A stretch of DNA of 64,000 nucleotides from Bradyrhizobium sp. WD16 (GCF_024181725.1 NZ_CP028908.1:5693501-5757500), one strand, 5' to 3'; positions 6,889-15,058 are shown, counted from the first letter of the stretch. Translations and numbers: made by a program. The notes: a model not told the origin generated them from the sequence alone.

Positions 6889-9168
6889 GTGCGCAACACC
6901 TCGCCGAAAGACTGGATGACGCGGATCCGGCACTTCCTGCTGGATATCGACGCTCGCATCGACTCCGGTCTGTTCTCCTCCGGCGCCTGGGTACGCGAAC
7001 TCTTCGAGCGCTACTCGACCTTCATGGACGGCTTCTATGTCGGCCGCTGGAAACGCTGGGTCATCGTCGAACCGCTGTCGGAAGCGGCGACGATCGGACT
7101 GGGCGGCCTCGTCCTGTTGCTGGCGCTGGCCGTACCGGCGTTCCGCGAAACCGCCGATGACGACTGGCTGAAGAAATCGGACCTCGCGGTGACCTTCCTC
7201 GACCGTTACGGCAACGTGATCGGCAACCGCGGCATCAAGCACAACGATTCGATTCCGCTCGAGGAGTTTCCCGATCATCTGATCAAGGCCACCCTCGCCA
7301 CCGAGGACCGGCGCTTCTACGATCATTTCGGCATCGACGTCGCCGGCACCCTCCGCGCCCTCGTCACCAATGCCCAGGCCGGCGGCGTGCGCCAGGGCGG
7401 CTCGTCGATCACCCAGCAGCTCGCCAAGAACCTGTTCCTGTCGAACGAGCGCACCATCGAGCGCAAGGTCAACGAGGCCTTTCTCGCGATCTGGCTCGAG
7501 ACCCGCCTGACCAAGAACGAGATTCTCAAGCTCTACCTGGACCGCGCCTACATGGGCGGCGGCACCTTCGGCGTCGACGGCGCGGCGCATTTCTATTTCA
7601 ACAAGTCGGCGCGCGACGTCAATCTGGCCGAGGCGGCCATGCTCGCCGGCCTGTTCAAGGCGCCGACCAAATATGCGCCGCACATCAACCTGCCCGCGGC
7701 CCGCGCCCGCGCCAATGTCGTGCTCGACAACCTCGTCGAGGCCGGCTTCATGACCGAGGGCCAGGTGTTCGGCGCCCGGCGCAATCCCGCCACCGCCGTC
7801 GACCGGCGCGACGAGAACTCGCCCAACTACTATCTCGACTGGGCGTTCGACGAGATGCGCAAGCTCGTCAACACCTTCCCGAAGTCCTATACCGAGCGTG
7901 TGTTCGTGGTGCGCACCGCCATCGATATGAATGTGCAGCGCGCGGCCGAGAGCACGGTGGAGAATCAGCTCCGTCAGTTCGGCCGCGACTACCACGCCAC
8001 CCAGGCCGCGGTGGTGATCGCCGACCTCGACGGCGGCGTCCGCGCCATGGTCGGCGGACGCGACTATGGCGCCAGCCAGTTCAACCGCGCGGTCGACGCC
8101 ATGCGCCAGCCCGGTTCCTCGTTCAAGCCCTACGTCTACACCACGGCGCTGCTCAACGGCTTCAAGCCGACCTCGATCGTGGTCGACGGCCCGGTCTGCA
8201 TCGGCAACTGGTGTCCGCAGAATTTCGGCCACTCGTATTCCGGTTCGGTGACATTGACCCAGGCCATCACGCGCTCGATCAACGTCATCCCGGTCAAGCT
8301 ATCGATCGCCATGGGCGGCAAGCAAGGCCCCAAGGCCGGCCGCGCCAAGATCGTGGAGACCGCGCGCAAGTTCGGCATCACCGCGCCGCTGCCGGACACC
8401 CCGTCGCTGCCGATCGGCTCCGACGAGGTCAGTGTGGTCGAGCACGCGGTCGCCTATGCGACCTTCCCCAACAAGGGCAAGGCGGTGGGGCCGCATGCCG
8501 TGCTGGAAGTGCGCACCGGCGCCGGCGACCTCGTCTGGCGCTGGGACCGCGACGGCAAGAAACCGACCCAGGCCATCCCGCCGTCGATCGCCGCCGACAT
8601 GGCCGGCATGATGAGCCACGTGGTCGAGGAAGGCACCGCGCGGCGCGCTCAGCTCGACGGCATACCCGCGGCCGGCAAGACCGGCACCACCAATGCGTTC
8701 CGCGATGCCTGGTTCGTCGGCTATACTGGCAACTTCACCGGCGCGGTCTGGTTCGGCAACGACGATTATTCGCCGACCAACCGAATGACCGGCGGTTCGC
8801 TGCCGGCGCAGACCTGGCACGACATCATGACGGTGGCGCATCAGGGCGTCGAAATCCGCGACCTTCCCGGAGTTGGTCCGGGCAAGAAGCTGCCGGCCGA
8901 GGCCGCGGCGAGCCAGGCCGGCAAGACGCCTGAGATCCCGGCGGGACCGCCGCCGGTGCTGACCCGGCGCGGCGCCGATATCCTGGTGCGGATCGAGAAG
9001 CTGATGGAAGATGCCGCGCGCGCTTCGCCCCAGAGTTCGGCGGGCGAGTCGGCCAGGCCCGCGGGTGGCAAGCCGGCCTCGTCGAGCGCGCTCCCCTTCC
9101 CAGACAGTTATGCTGCGGCGACGCCGCCGTCGGCCGGCTCTCCCGCCGCGACCGCGCGCAAGAAGTAA
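6889..9168 (+). CDS. penicillin-binding protein 1A, bifunctional
   Basis: Class A PBP of 759 residues that polymerises and cross-links peptidoglycan at the inner membrane. After a cytoplasmic N-terminus comes one TM helix (IGLGGLVLLLALAVPAF, about 65-82). The GT51 glycosyltransferase domain has ATEDRRFYDHFG, GGSSITQQLAKN, RKVNEAFLAIWLE and KNEILKLYLD. The transpeptidase domain shows the three penicillin-binding motifs: SSFK, SIN and KTGTT. The C-terminal tail is Ala/Pro/Ser-rich. The start is GTG at 6889; no other in-frame start exists before the TAG at 6820 in a half-repeat, so the gene's original 5' end may have been altered. It is followed after 13 bp by DUF1214 and DUF1254 genes in the same direction. 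Confidence 0.92.
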   Translation: MRNTSPKDWMTRIRHFLLDIDARIDSGLFSSGAWVRELFERYSTFMDGFYVGRWKRWVIVEPLSEAATIGLGGLVLLLALAVPAFRETADDDWLKKSDLAVTFLDRYGNVIGNRGIKHNDSIPLEEFPDHLIKATLATEDRRFYDHFGIDVAGTLRALVTNAQAGGVRQGGSSITQQLAKNLFLSNERTIERKVNEAFLAIWLETRLTKNEILKLYLDRAYMGGGTFGVDGAAHFYFNKSARDVNLAEAAMLAGLFKAPTKYAPHINLPAARARANVVLDNLVEAGFMTEGQVFGARRNPATAVDRRDENSPNYYLDWAFDEMRKLVNTFPKSYTERVFVVRTAIDMNVQRAAESTVENQLRQFGRDYHATQAAVVIADLDGGVRAMVGGRDYGASQFNRAVDAMRQPGSSFKPYVYTTALLNGFKPTSIVVDGPVCIGNWCPQNFGHSYSGSVTLTQAITRSINVIPVKLSIAMGGKQGPKAGRAKIVETARKFGITAPLPDTPSLPIGSDEVSVVEHAVAYATFPNKGKAVGPHAVLEVRTGAGDLVWRWDRDGKKPTQAIPPSIAADMAGMMSHVVEEGTARRAQLDGIPAAGKTGTTNAFRDAWFVGYTGNFTGAVWFGNDDYSPTNRMTGGSLPAQTWHDIMTVAHQGVEIRDLPGVGPGKKLPAEAAASQAGKTPEIPAGPPPVLTRRGADILVRIEKLMEDAARASPQSSAGESARPAGGKPASSSALPFPDSYAAATPPSAGSPAATARKK

Positions 9169-9181
9169 TGACGGGTGCTCT

Positions 9182-9760
9182 TTGCGGCTGATCCTGATGA
9201 CATTGCTGGCCCTGGCGCTCGCCACAGCTGTGGGCCTCGGCGCGACCTGGCTGACCTCGACCCGCGGCGTCGATCTCGCCACCCTCAAGATCGGCGCCTG
9301 GGCGGCGCGTCCGCGCGTCGGTAGCAGCGACATCGATCCCTATGCCCGCGCCACGATCGCCCGCAGCGGCGAATTGCCGGTCGGTACCGGCGACGGCATC
9401 AGCTTCATCGCCCGGACCGATGACGACAATCGCCCGCTCGATGGCCGTTGCGACGTGGTGGTGAGCGGCGTCACCCCGGCTGCCCGGTTCTGGACGCTGA
9501 CCCTTTACGACACCAAGGGCCATCTCATTGCCAACAGCCTCGGCCGCTACGGCTTCACCAGCCAGGAGATCGTGCGCGGCTCCGACGGCAGTTTCGAGGT
9601 GCGTATCGCCTCGCGCGCCCGCACCGGCAACTGGCTGCCGACCGGCGGGCTCGACCGCTACCAGCTCGTGCTGCGGCTGTTCGACACCCCGGTCGGGGTT
9701 GCGACGAGAACCCAGCGCGATGCCCCGATGCCGGCCATCGCCACCCAGGGCTGCCCATGA
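9182..9760 (+). CDS. DUF1214 membrane-anchored protein
   Basis: A 192-residue protein with an N-terminal hydrophobic helix (LILMTLLALALATAVGLGAT) and a periplasmic DUF1214 domain. Family-typical sequence includes GELPVGTGDG, FWTLTLYDTKGHL and GNWLPTGGLDRYQLVLRLFD. The likely start is TTG 9182; ATG 9197 is an alternative five codons in. It overlaps the next gene by ATGA, suggesting translational coupling. The DUF1214/DUF1254 pair is usually found together; its biochemical role is not known. Position after PBP1A hints at an envelope function, but that is inference. Confidence 0.82.
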   Translation: MRLILMTLLALALATAVGLGATWLTSTRGVDLATLKIGAWAARPRVGSSDIDPYARATIARSGELPVGTGDGISFIARTDDDNRPLDGRCDVVVSGVTPAARFWTLTLYDTKGHLIANSLGRYGFTSQEIVRGSDGSFEVRIASRARTGNWLPTGGLDRYQLVLRLFDTPVGVATRTQRDAPMPAIATQGCP

Positions 9761-10323
9761 TCCGCCTGCTCTTCACCATCGTCGGCGGCATCCTGCTTGG
9801 CGGCCTCGTCCATCTCGTCAGCGTTCTGGCGCTGCCGCGGATCGCCAGCCTCGACGCCTATTCGCGCCTTGCGCCGCTCACCGCGGTCAACGCGGTGACG
9901 CCGCTCGCTCCCGCCGAACCGCGCAACGCGCTGCTGCCCTTCATGGATCCGGCCTTCGCCATGGCGGTGTGCCGCTACGATCTCTCGAAGGGACCGATCA
10001 AGCTCGCGGTCCCGGTCAGCCAGTCCTACACCTCGGTGTCGTTCTATACCCGCAACGACGTTTCCTATTACGCCATCAACGACCGCTCGGCGGGCCGCAA
10101 GGTTATCGAGCTCGATCTGATGACCGAGGCGCAGCATGCCGAGGTTCCGGAGGACGACGAAGTCACCGCCGCCGACCGCCTGATCATCGATTCGCCCACG
10201 ACCACGGGGCTGATCCTTCTCAAGGCGCTGGCCGCCGAGCCCGGTCTGATGCCGCAGGCGCAGGCCTCGCTGGCTGCCGCAACCTGCAAGGTGCAGGCGA
10301 CGCCGGTCGCGTCGGCGCGCTGA
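9757..10323 (+). CDS. DUF1254 membrane-anchored protein
   Basis: A 188-residue partner of the DUF1214 protein. It has an N-terminal TM helix (LLFTIVGGILLGGLVHLVSVLAL) followed by a beta-rich DUF1254 domain (VSQSYTSVSFYTRNDVSYY). ATG 9757 sits inside the stop codon of the upstream gene (ATGA), so the two are likely co-translated. It is much shorter than the two-domain DUF1254-DUF1214 proteins in which both parts are fused; here they are separate short membrane proteins. Confidence 0.82.
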   Translation: MIRLLFTIVGGILLGGLVHLVSVLALPRIASLDAYSRLAPLTAVNAVTPLAPAEPRNALLPFMDPAFAMAVCRYDLSKGPIKLAVPVSQSYTSVSFYTRNDVSYYAINDRSAGRKVIELDLMTEAQHAEVPEDDEVTAADRLIIDSPTTTGLILLKALAAEPGLMPQAQASLAAATCKVQATPVASAR

Positions 10324-10354
10324 CGCGCGCGGGGTTCGTCCGAGTGATCGGATG

Positions 10355-10486
10355 GACGCCGAGCACCGTGTCGTCATCGCCGACCGCGCCCCCGGATTCT
10401 GGAGAGCCGCCGGTGAGGTCTGACCGAACCCCCGCGAGCAGCGCTGCTGGGTGCACAAGACTGTGCTCGCCAAACCGCCGATTGAG
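10355..10486 (+). pseudogene. IS256/mutator-family transposase remnant
   Basis: About 44 codons in one frame resemble the middle of an IS256-type transposase: VVIADRAPGFWRAAGEV, an in-frame TGA, then REQRCWVHKT and VLAKPP. The block REQRCWVHKT is characteristic of that family. Both ends are missing and no inverted repeats are visible, so this is a decayed fragment. It directly adjoins an amidase fragment on the other strand. Confidence 0.75.
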
Positions 10487-10863
10487 CTACCAGACAGGAT
10501 CAATCGGCGTTGTGACCGCGCCGAGACGTTCTATGACCTCCGCCGCTGCGAGGCATTGGTCCTCTCGGAAGACCCGTCCAGTCAAGAGAACCCCAATGGG
10601 AAGTCCAGTTTCGACGTCTTGCGCAGCCGGCACGCAGGCGCAAGGAAGCCCCAGTAGATTGGCAGGCAGCACTGGTCGGATCATTTCCAATGTGTGCCGC
10701 GTCGCATCGACGGACGAAACATCATAGTCGTGTGTAAAGGGGAGATCAGTCCAGGTGGGCGACAGGATCAGCGGGTAGTCGGCCATAAACAGCGACCAGG
10801 CTCGAGCCAGCCGATCACGCGCTACCATCAATAGCGCGAAATCATTTACGCATTCGACCTGTG
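10487..10863 (-). pseudogene. amidase C-terminal fragment
   Basis: About 125 codons match the C-terminal end of amidase-signature enzymes: SPTWTDLPFTHDYD, LPANLLGLPCACVPA, GLPIGVLLTGRVFREDQCLAAAEVIE. The frame is open right up to the family B half-repeat at 10864, where the gene is cut off; the catalytic Ser-Ser-Lys core is absent. The remnant therefore cannot be an active amidase. The truncation coincides with the repeat arm, pointing to a deletion with an endpoint in a repeat. Confidence 0.75.
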
Positions 10864-10889
10864 TACGAACGTTAGAACCGGGACTCTAG
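10864..10889. repeat. family B half-repeat (right arm)
   Basis: TACGAACGTTAGAACCGGGA followed by ctctag: the right half of a family B unit with its terminal CTAG at 10886-10889. The left half is missing and replaced by the amidase remnant. The CTAG provides the stop codon of the lipoprotein gene. Confidence 0.82.
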
Positions 10890-11662
10890 CCCTTGACGGT
10901 GAGGACCTGTCCAACCACCGGGGTCGCATGCAGCCTGATGCTGGCTTCAGCGGATAATTCGCTGATCAGGCGATCGACCTCCGCCGCCATCGCATCGGGC
11001 GCGTGGACCACCAGGCGCTCGAGCGCCCAGCGATACGACGCGATGCGCTGCTGCAGGCAGACCTCGACCCATTGCACGATGACGGCATTCTCCTTCATGC
11101 GCGCCAGGGCATCGGCCCGCTCACGTGGCGACAGGTCGGGGATGAACTGCATGCTGGCGCGGCGCTTCTGGTCGAGGTCGGCGACGCGCCTGACTACGGC
11201 GAAATACGGATTGAGCCGTCCGAGGTCGTCGCGAACATCCTCGATCATCCGGGCATAACGCGAGGCCTGCGAGAGGTGCGGCTCGTCGATCAGCCGGCGG
11301 CCATAGGCCGTGCGATCGAAGAACGGCGGCACGCGCCACGGCGCCGGAATGGGCTTGTAATCGCCGAATACGCCCTTCCAGTCGGGCCGCGAGCGCGGCG
11401 GCTCGATGAAGACATAGGCGCGATCGCGCAGTTCGCGTTCGCTGTCGGTGAGCTGGAAGTCGGACGGCGGCAGGCCGATGCTGGCGTTGGCTTCCGCCCC
11501 CACCCAGGCGTGCATGTCCGGGCTCAGCGCCGAGTCGCGGGCGCGTCCGAAATCGCCGCTGGCGCAACCGCCGAGCAGTCCCGCAGCGACACCCAGTGCA
11601 ATGAGTTGAATCAGGGGCGCAGCCGCTCGCGGCCGCCTGCTCGGGTCCACGCCTGTCGACAT
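10886..11662 (-). CDS. putative lipoprotein, function unknown
   Basis: A 258-residue protein with a lipoprotein-type signal (LIQLIALGVAAGLLGGCASGD, lipobox LLGG-Cys). The mature part is largely helical and charged (RYARMIEDVRDDLGRLNPYF, SPRERADALARMKENA), suggesting a periplasmic helical domain. I do not recognise a named domain. I prefer ATG 11660-11662 because it gives a signal peptide at the N-terminus and avoids overlap with the next gene; the frame is open to 11764. The TAG stop comes from the CTAG end of a family B half-repeat, so the natural C-terminus might have been altered. Confidence 0.72.
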   Translation of the reverse strand: MSTGVDPSRRPRAAAPLIQLIALGVAAGLLGGCASGDFGRARDSALSPDMHAWVGAEANASIGLPPSDFQLTDSERELRDRAYVFIEPPRSRPDWKGVFGDYKPIPAPWRVPPFFDRTAYGRRLIDEPHLSQASRYARMIEDVRDDLGRLNPYFAVVRRVADLDQKRRASMQFIPDLSPRERADALARMKENAVIVQWVEVCLQQRIASYRWALERLVVHAPDAMAAEVDRLISELSAEASIRLHATPVVGQVLTVKG

Positions 11663-11675
11663 CTTCCGGCGAGGG

Positions 11676-11888
11676 TCAGGAACGGACGCGCCTGCGACGA
11701 CGGCGGGTTGCCGCTGTCGCCGCACCTTCGCCGGGGTCGCGACCGCCGGTGCTTTCGTCGGCATGGCGCTCGATCCTGATCACCGGAAGAATGACAACCG
11801 TTGCCATGCCTTCACGTGGGGCTTCATCCAGCCATGAACCCCGGCGGCGCGCAGCCGCATTCGCCGGGAAATCGATGATGGTGCCCAT
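11676..11888 (-). CDS. small basic-tailed protein, function unknown
   Basis: A 70-residue protein beginning MGTIIDFPANAAARRRG, with a hydrophobic strand (ATVVILPVIRIERH) and a C-terminal run of Arg residues. The start is ATG 11886-11888. It lies 13 bp upstream of the lipoprotein gene, probably in one operon. It diverges from the DUF2336 gene across two CtrA-like boxes. I do not recognise a family. Confidence 0.6.
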   Translation of the reverse strand: MGTIIDFPANAAARRRGSWLDEAPREGMATVVILPVIRIERHADESTGGRDPGEGAATAATRRRRRRVRS

Positions 11889-11952
11889 GTCGCTTGATCT
11901 CCTCGCCGCGCTCTCAGCTTCGCGACGCAGTGCCCATAAGAGCGGCCTATGG

Positions 11953-11968
11953 TTAACGAGGACTTAAC
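11953..11968. promoter_or_regulatory. CtrA-type binding site
   Basis: TTAA, seven bases, TTAAC: an exact match to the CtrA full site known from Caulobacter and other alphaproteobacteria. It lies between the divergent genes at 11888 and 12091. Confidence 0.65.
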
Positions 11969-12007
11969 CGGGCACGAGGACAGTCCGGCAAGTATCTGAT
12001 CTGCAAC

Positions 12008-12042
12008 CGTTAAGGATTTATTTTCCTTAACGACCTATTAAC
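12008..12042. promoter_or_regulatory. second CtrA-type site within an inverted repeat
   Basis: A second TTAA-N7-TTAAC match is at 12027-12042. It overlaps a perfect 9-bp inverted repeat (CGTTAAGGA, 7 nt, TCCTTAACG) at 12008-12032. Two exact sites within 90 bp in a GC-rich genome are unlikely by chance and suggest cell-cycle control of DUF2336 and/or the leftward operon. Confidence 0.62.
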
Positions 12043-12090
12043 GTCATGCGGCTAATTTTAGCGTTCGCCACCTTTGGTTTGCGCGCTCGC

Positions 12091-13032
12091 ATGACGTCTT
12101 TTCCAACCTTTCCGGGCTTCGACGGCCTTCTTGATCTGTCCCGTCGCGAAGGCGTTGATATTCGCCCGACGCTGCTGCGCGTCCTGACGGACCTCTATGT
12201 CCAGGCGCCTGCGCACACGCCGGACGAAGAGCGCCAGTTCGTGGCGCTGACCTCGCGGCTGATCGACGAGGTCGACGATGCGACCCGCGCCGCGGTGCGA
12301 GCGCGGCTGTCGATCTATCCGCTCACGCCGCCGAGCATCGCCGAGAAGCTGCGGCTGCGGCCACCGGCGCCCGAGACTGCCGCGCCGCGCCAGGCCGCCT
12401 CGCCCGCGCCGCCGCCCCGACCCGGCTTGAGCATGCAGCCCGACGAGGCGTCAGAGCTCAACCGCATGTTCGTTCTCGCCGATGCGGCCGAACGCGCCCA
12501 GATCCTGCGCAGCCTAGAGACCGCGCCGCTGAAGGAGGCGACGCGGGTCGATCCGCGCCGCGCCGCCCGCGCCATTGCCGCGCTCGACAAGATGGCGCTG
12601 GAAGCCGACCTGATCGGCTTCACCGAGGAGCTCGCCCATGCGCTGATCCTGCCGGTCCGGATGGCCGAGCAGATCGTCCACGATCAGGGTGGAGAGCCCC
12701 TCGCCTGCGCCTGCCGCGCCGTCGGCATGCCGACCGCGGTGTTCGAACACGTGTTGCTGTTTCTCGATCCCGAACTCGGCGCCTCGGTCACACGCGTCTA
12801 CCGGCTGTCGCGGCTCTACGACATCCTGACCGAGCGCGTGGCGCTGATCATGCTGGCGGCATGGCGCGGCACCAATGCCGCGGCGCTGCGGCCGGCACGG
12901 CATCAACCGATGCTCTACGACGACGAGCGCCAGCGTGCCCGGGCTGCGCCCCATGCCAATCCGGACAAGGCGCCGTCGCAGACACCAGGCGTGACGCCCG
13001 ACGCCGCCGGCCGTAAACGTCCGCCCGGCTGA
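12091..13032 (+). CDS. DUF2336 protein
   Basis: A 313-residue cytoplasmic, helix-rich protein. The sequence is typical of the alphaproteobacterial DUF2336 family: a long helical first half, an Ala/Pro-rich hinge (PAPETAAPRQAASPAPPPRP), then LNRMFVLADAAERAQILRSL and a C-terminal region with VFEHVLLFLDPELGASV. Start ATG 12091 (MTSFPTFPGFDGLL) is preferred over ATG 12046. The upstream region has two CtrA boxes. DUF2336 function is not established. The gene ends in TGA immediately followed by a family D repeat at 13034. Confidence 0.8.
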   Translation: MTSFPTFPGFDGLLDLSRREGVDIRPTLLRVLTDLYVQAPAHTPDEERQFVALTSRLIDEVDDATRAAVRARLSIYPLTPPSIAEKLRLRPPAPETAAPRQAASPAPPPRPGLSMQPDEASELNRMFVLADAAERAQILRSLETAPLKEATRVDPRRAARAIAALDKMALEADLIGFTEELAHALILPVRMAEQIVHDQGGEPLACACRAVGMPTAVFEHVLLFLDPELGASVTRVYRLSRLYDILTERVALIMLAAWRGTNAAALRPARHQPMLYDDERQRARAAPHANPDKAPSQTPGVTPDAAGRKRPPG

Positions 13033-13033
13033 G

Positions 13034-13108
13034 CTAGTGTCCTGTCTCCGAATTACCGCTCCATTTGCCTCATGCTCGCACGGTCATTCGGAGACATAAG
13101 GACACTAG
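13034..13108. repeat. family D palindrome (IS630-type MITE)
   Basis: A 75 bp unit with CTAG ends, one base after the DUF2336 stop codon. It is followed by the linker caaaatcgaagtg and a family B unit. Confidence 0.9.
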
Positions 13109-13121
13109 CAAAATCGAAGTG

Positions 13122-13197
13122 CTAGTGTCCCGTTTCCAACGTTCGTATTCCTTTGCAGCAGGCGCTTCTACGAACGTTGAAAACCAAGGGACACTAG
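13122..13197. repeat. family B palindrome, GTTTCC variant
   Basis: A 76 bp unit, arms GTTTCCAACGTTCGTA and complement. Its right CTAG (13194-13197) is the target into which the IS630 element inserted. Confidence 0.9.
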
Positions 13198-14377
13198 TGT
13201 CCTGACTCTCAATTGCCTTGCAATAACTCACGCTGCCTCGATTTTGTCGAGGGCGGCGCGGGCGCGGTTGATTTTTTCGAGGATGGCCGCGCCCTCGGCC
13301 CTCCACGTGTAGGGCTTCGGGGCGGCATTGCGATCGGAGAGATAGGCTTCGATGTCGCGGACGAGTTCGCCGATGGAAGCGAAGCTGCCCGAGCGTATCA
13401 CGTCGGCGGTTAAATCAGCGAAGAAGCGTTCGACGAGGTTCATCCAGGACGAAGATGTCGGCGTGAAGTGCGACTTGAAGCGCGGGTGACGGGCGAGCCA
13501 AGCCTTGACCTTTGGATGCTTATGCGTGGCATAGTTGTCCTGGATCAGATGGATGTCGAGTTCCTCGGGCGTTTCGCGATTGATCTGTTTCAGGAACCTG
13601 AGCCATTCGATGTGAGTGTGACGCGCCTCGGTGCGCGCGATCAACTTGCCTTTCATCGCATCGAGGGCAGCAAACAACGTAATCGTGCCATGCCGGGTGT
13701 AATCGTGAGTCATTGTCCGGGGACGCTTCGGGGCAAGCGGCAAGCCAAGTTGAGTGCGTTCCAGAGCCTGGCATTGGCTCTTCTCGTCGCAGCATAACAC
13801 CAGCGCCTTCGCTGGCGGATCGAGGTAGAGCCCGATCACGTCCCAGAACTTTTTCTCAAACTCCGGATCATTCGAGAGCTTGAACGTCTTTACAATGTGG
13901 GGCTTCAAGTCATTCTTTGACCAGATCCGCTGCACAGTACTGTGCGATACTCCGGCATGGCGGCCCATGCTGCGCACGCTCCAACGCTTGCGGTTCTTCG
14001 GCGGACGCGTGGCATCGGTGATGACACGCTCGATTTTCTTCTCTGTAATCGAGGGCTTGCGTCCGCGTCCGCCCTTGTCGTCGAGGCCGTCGAGCCCGTG
14101 TGCCTCGAACCGGCTGGACCATGTCGACACCGTTGGCATCGATGTATCCATCTGCTCGGCGACGAGCTCGATTTTCACCCCCTCCAGACGCAGCAGAATA
14201 ATTTTTGCTCGAAAACGATCGCGATGCGCACTGGTCGGAGCATTGGCCCTCCGTTGGAGTTCAGCCCGTGTCTCCGCATCGGCGGTAAGTACCTTGACGG
14301 GACGCGCCATCCTCTCAGCTCCTGCTTGCCCGAAGCAACCAAGATTATTTAAACTGATTTGCGAGACGGAACACTAG
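13194..14377 (-). mobile_element. IS630-family insertion sequence, complete
   Basis: A 1.18 kb element containing one transposase gene. The ends are imperfect inverted repeats: left GTGTCCTGACTCTCAATTGC and right (inverted) GTGTTCCGTCTCGCAAATCA. Each is preceded by TA, giving the TA duplication expected for the IS630/Tc1 group. The outer flanks are C and G, so the target was CTAG, the known preferred target of IS630. Removing the element with one TA restores a family B repeat end plus the usual 13-nt linker (catcattatgatt) to a family A unit. It therefore inserted into an existing repeat array. The ends resemble the ends of family C and D repeats, making it the likely source or relative of those MITEs. 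Confidence 0.9.
13228..14310 (-). CDS. IS630-family transposase
   Basis: A 360-residue DDE transposase. The N-terminal part (about 1-150) is helix-turn-helix DNA-binding (VAEQMDTSMPTVSTWSSRFE; RPPKNRKRWSVRSMGRHAGV). The catalytic half has the first Asp in CCDEKSQCQAL, the second in LIQDNYATHKHPKVKAWL and the Glu in SSWMNLVERFFADLT, the usual IS630 arrangement. ATG 14308-14310 is preceded by AGGAGCTGAGAGG. The frame is intact, so the protein may be active. It could act in trans on the short palindromes whose ends match its inverted repeats. Confidence 0.93.
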   Translation of the reverse strand: MARPVKVLTADAETRAELQRRANAPTSAHRDRFRAKIILLRLEGVKIELVAEQMDTSMPTVSTWSSRFEAHGLDGLDDKGGRGRKPSITEKKIERVITDATRPPKNRKRWSVRSMGRHAGVSHSTVQRIWSKNDLKPHIVKTFKLSNDPEFEKKFWDVIGLYLDPPAKALVLCCDEKSQCQALERTQLGLPLAPKRPRTMTHDYTRHGTITLFAALDAMKGKLIARTEARHTHIEWLRFLKQINRETPEELDIHLIQDNYATHKHPKVKAWLARHPRFKSHFTPTSSSWMNLVERFFADLTADVIRSGSFASIGELVRDIEAYLSDRNAAPKPYTWRAEGAAILEKINRARAALDKIEAA

Positions 14378-14390
14378 CATCATTATGATT

Positions 14391-14468
14391 CTAGTGTGGT
14401 TTTTGATCTGACGCTCGTTCGAAGAACTCGCTGCAATACTGAAACGAGCGTCAGATCCACCACACTAG
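14391..14468. repeat. family A palindrome (IS630-type MITE)
   Basis: A 78 bp unit with CTAG ends, separated from the IS630 element by the 13-nt linker catcattatgatt. Its right CTAG is shared with the next C unit. Confidence 0.9.
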
Positions 14469-14543
14469 TGTGGCTTATGTCTCGCAATTGCCGACGAGAG
14501 ACTGGCCGCAAAGGCGGTAGGCAATTGCGAGACGCCACACTGG
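14465..14543. repeat. family C palindrome, diverged right end
   Basis: About 79 bp with arms GTCTCGCAATTGCC and GGCAATTGCGAGAC. The terminal CTAG on the right has changed to CTGG. Confidence 0.87.
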
Positions 14544-14640
14544 AGACGCCCCAGCGCATGATCCGGAAAAGCGGGCACTAAACATGCTCCGTCAAAAAAG
14601 GTTTGAGCGCGACAGCTCATCAATTTGAAGTGCTGGCGCC

Positions 14641-14982
14641 CTAACGCTCGACCACGAGGTCGAGAAAATGCCGCCCCTCCTTGTCCTCGACTTCGACGAT
14701 CCAGACGTCGGGATCGAAGCCGATCTCCTTGCGCAGGCGCTCTTCGATCGCGGGCTCGGGCGTGGTCCGGGATTGCGAGAAGAAGCGCTCGATCGGCCGG
14801 CTGTCGTCGTACTCGGTCTGCGGCGCCGGCGAGAACAGGATGGCATTGCCATCCATCAGCGCCAGTTTGACGAAGATCGCGCCGGCCTCCTCGGCGCCGC
14901 GCCGTCGGACGGCGGCAAAGACGCCGTTGACCTGGCAACGACGCAGATAGGCCCCGACCCAGAGACTCGATTTCAATCGCAT
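14641..14982 (-). CDS. DUF1491 protein
   Basis: A 113-residue cytoplasmic protein of the DUF1491 family: begins MRLKSSLWVGAYLRRCQ, then GVFAAVRRRGAEEAGAIFVK, FSPAPQTEYDDSRPIERFF and a C-terminal acidic strand (PDVWIVEVEDKEGRHFLDLV). The family is common in alphaproteobacteria and has no known function. The start codon (14980-14982) directly touches the CTAG end of a family B repeat, so the only ribosome-binding sequence available (GGGA, six bases before the ATG) lies in the repeat. Confidence 0.85.
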   Translation of the reverse strand: MRLKSSLWVGAYLRRCQVNGVFAAVRRRGAEEAGAIFVKLALMDGNAILFSPAPQTEYDDSRPIERFFSQSRTTPEPAIEERLRKEIGFDPDVWIVEVEDKEGRHFLDLVVER

Positions 14983-15058
14983 CTAGTGTCCCGGTTCTAA
15001 CGTTCGTATTCCCTTGCAGCGCGCACTCATACGAACGTTAGAACCAAAGGGACACTAG
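14983..15058. repeat. family B palindrome (IS630-type MITE)
   Basis: A 76 bp unit with CTAG ends and arms GGTTCTAACGTTCGTA and complement. It abuts the DUF1491 start codon and is followed by the linker catcgttatgatt. Confidence 0.92.
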
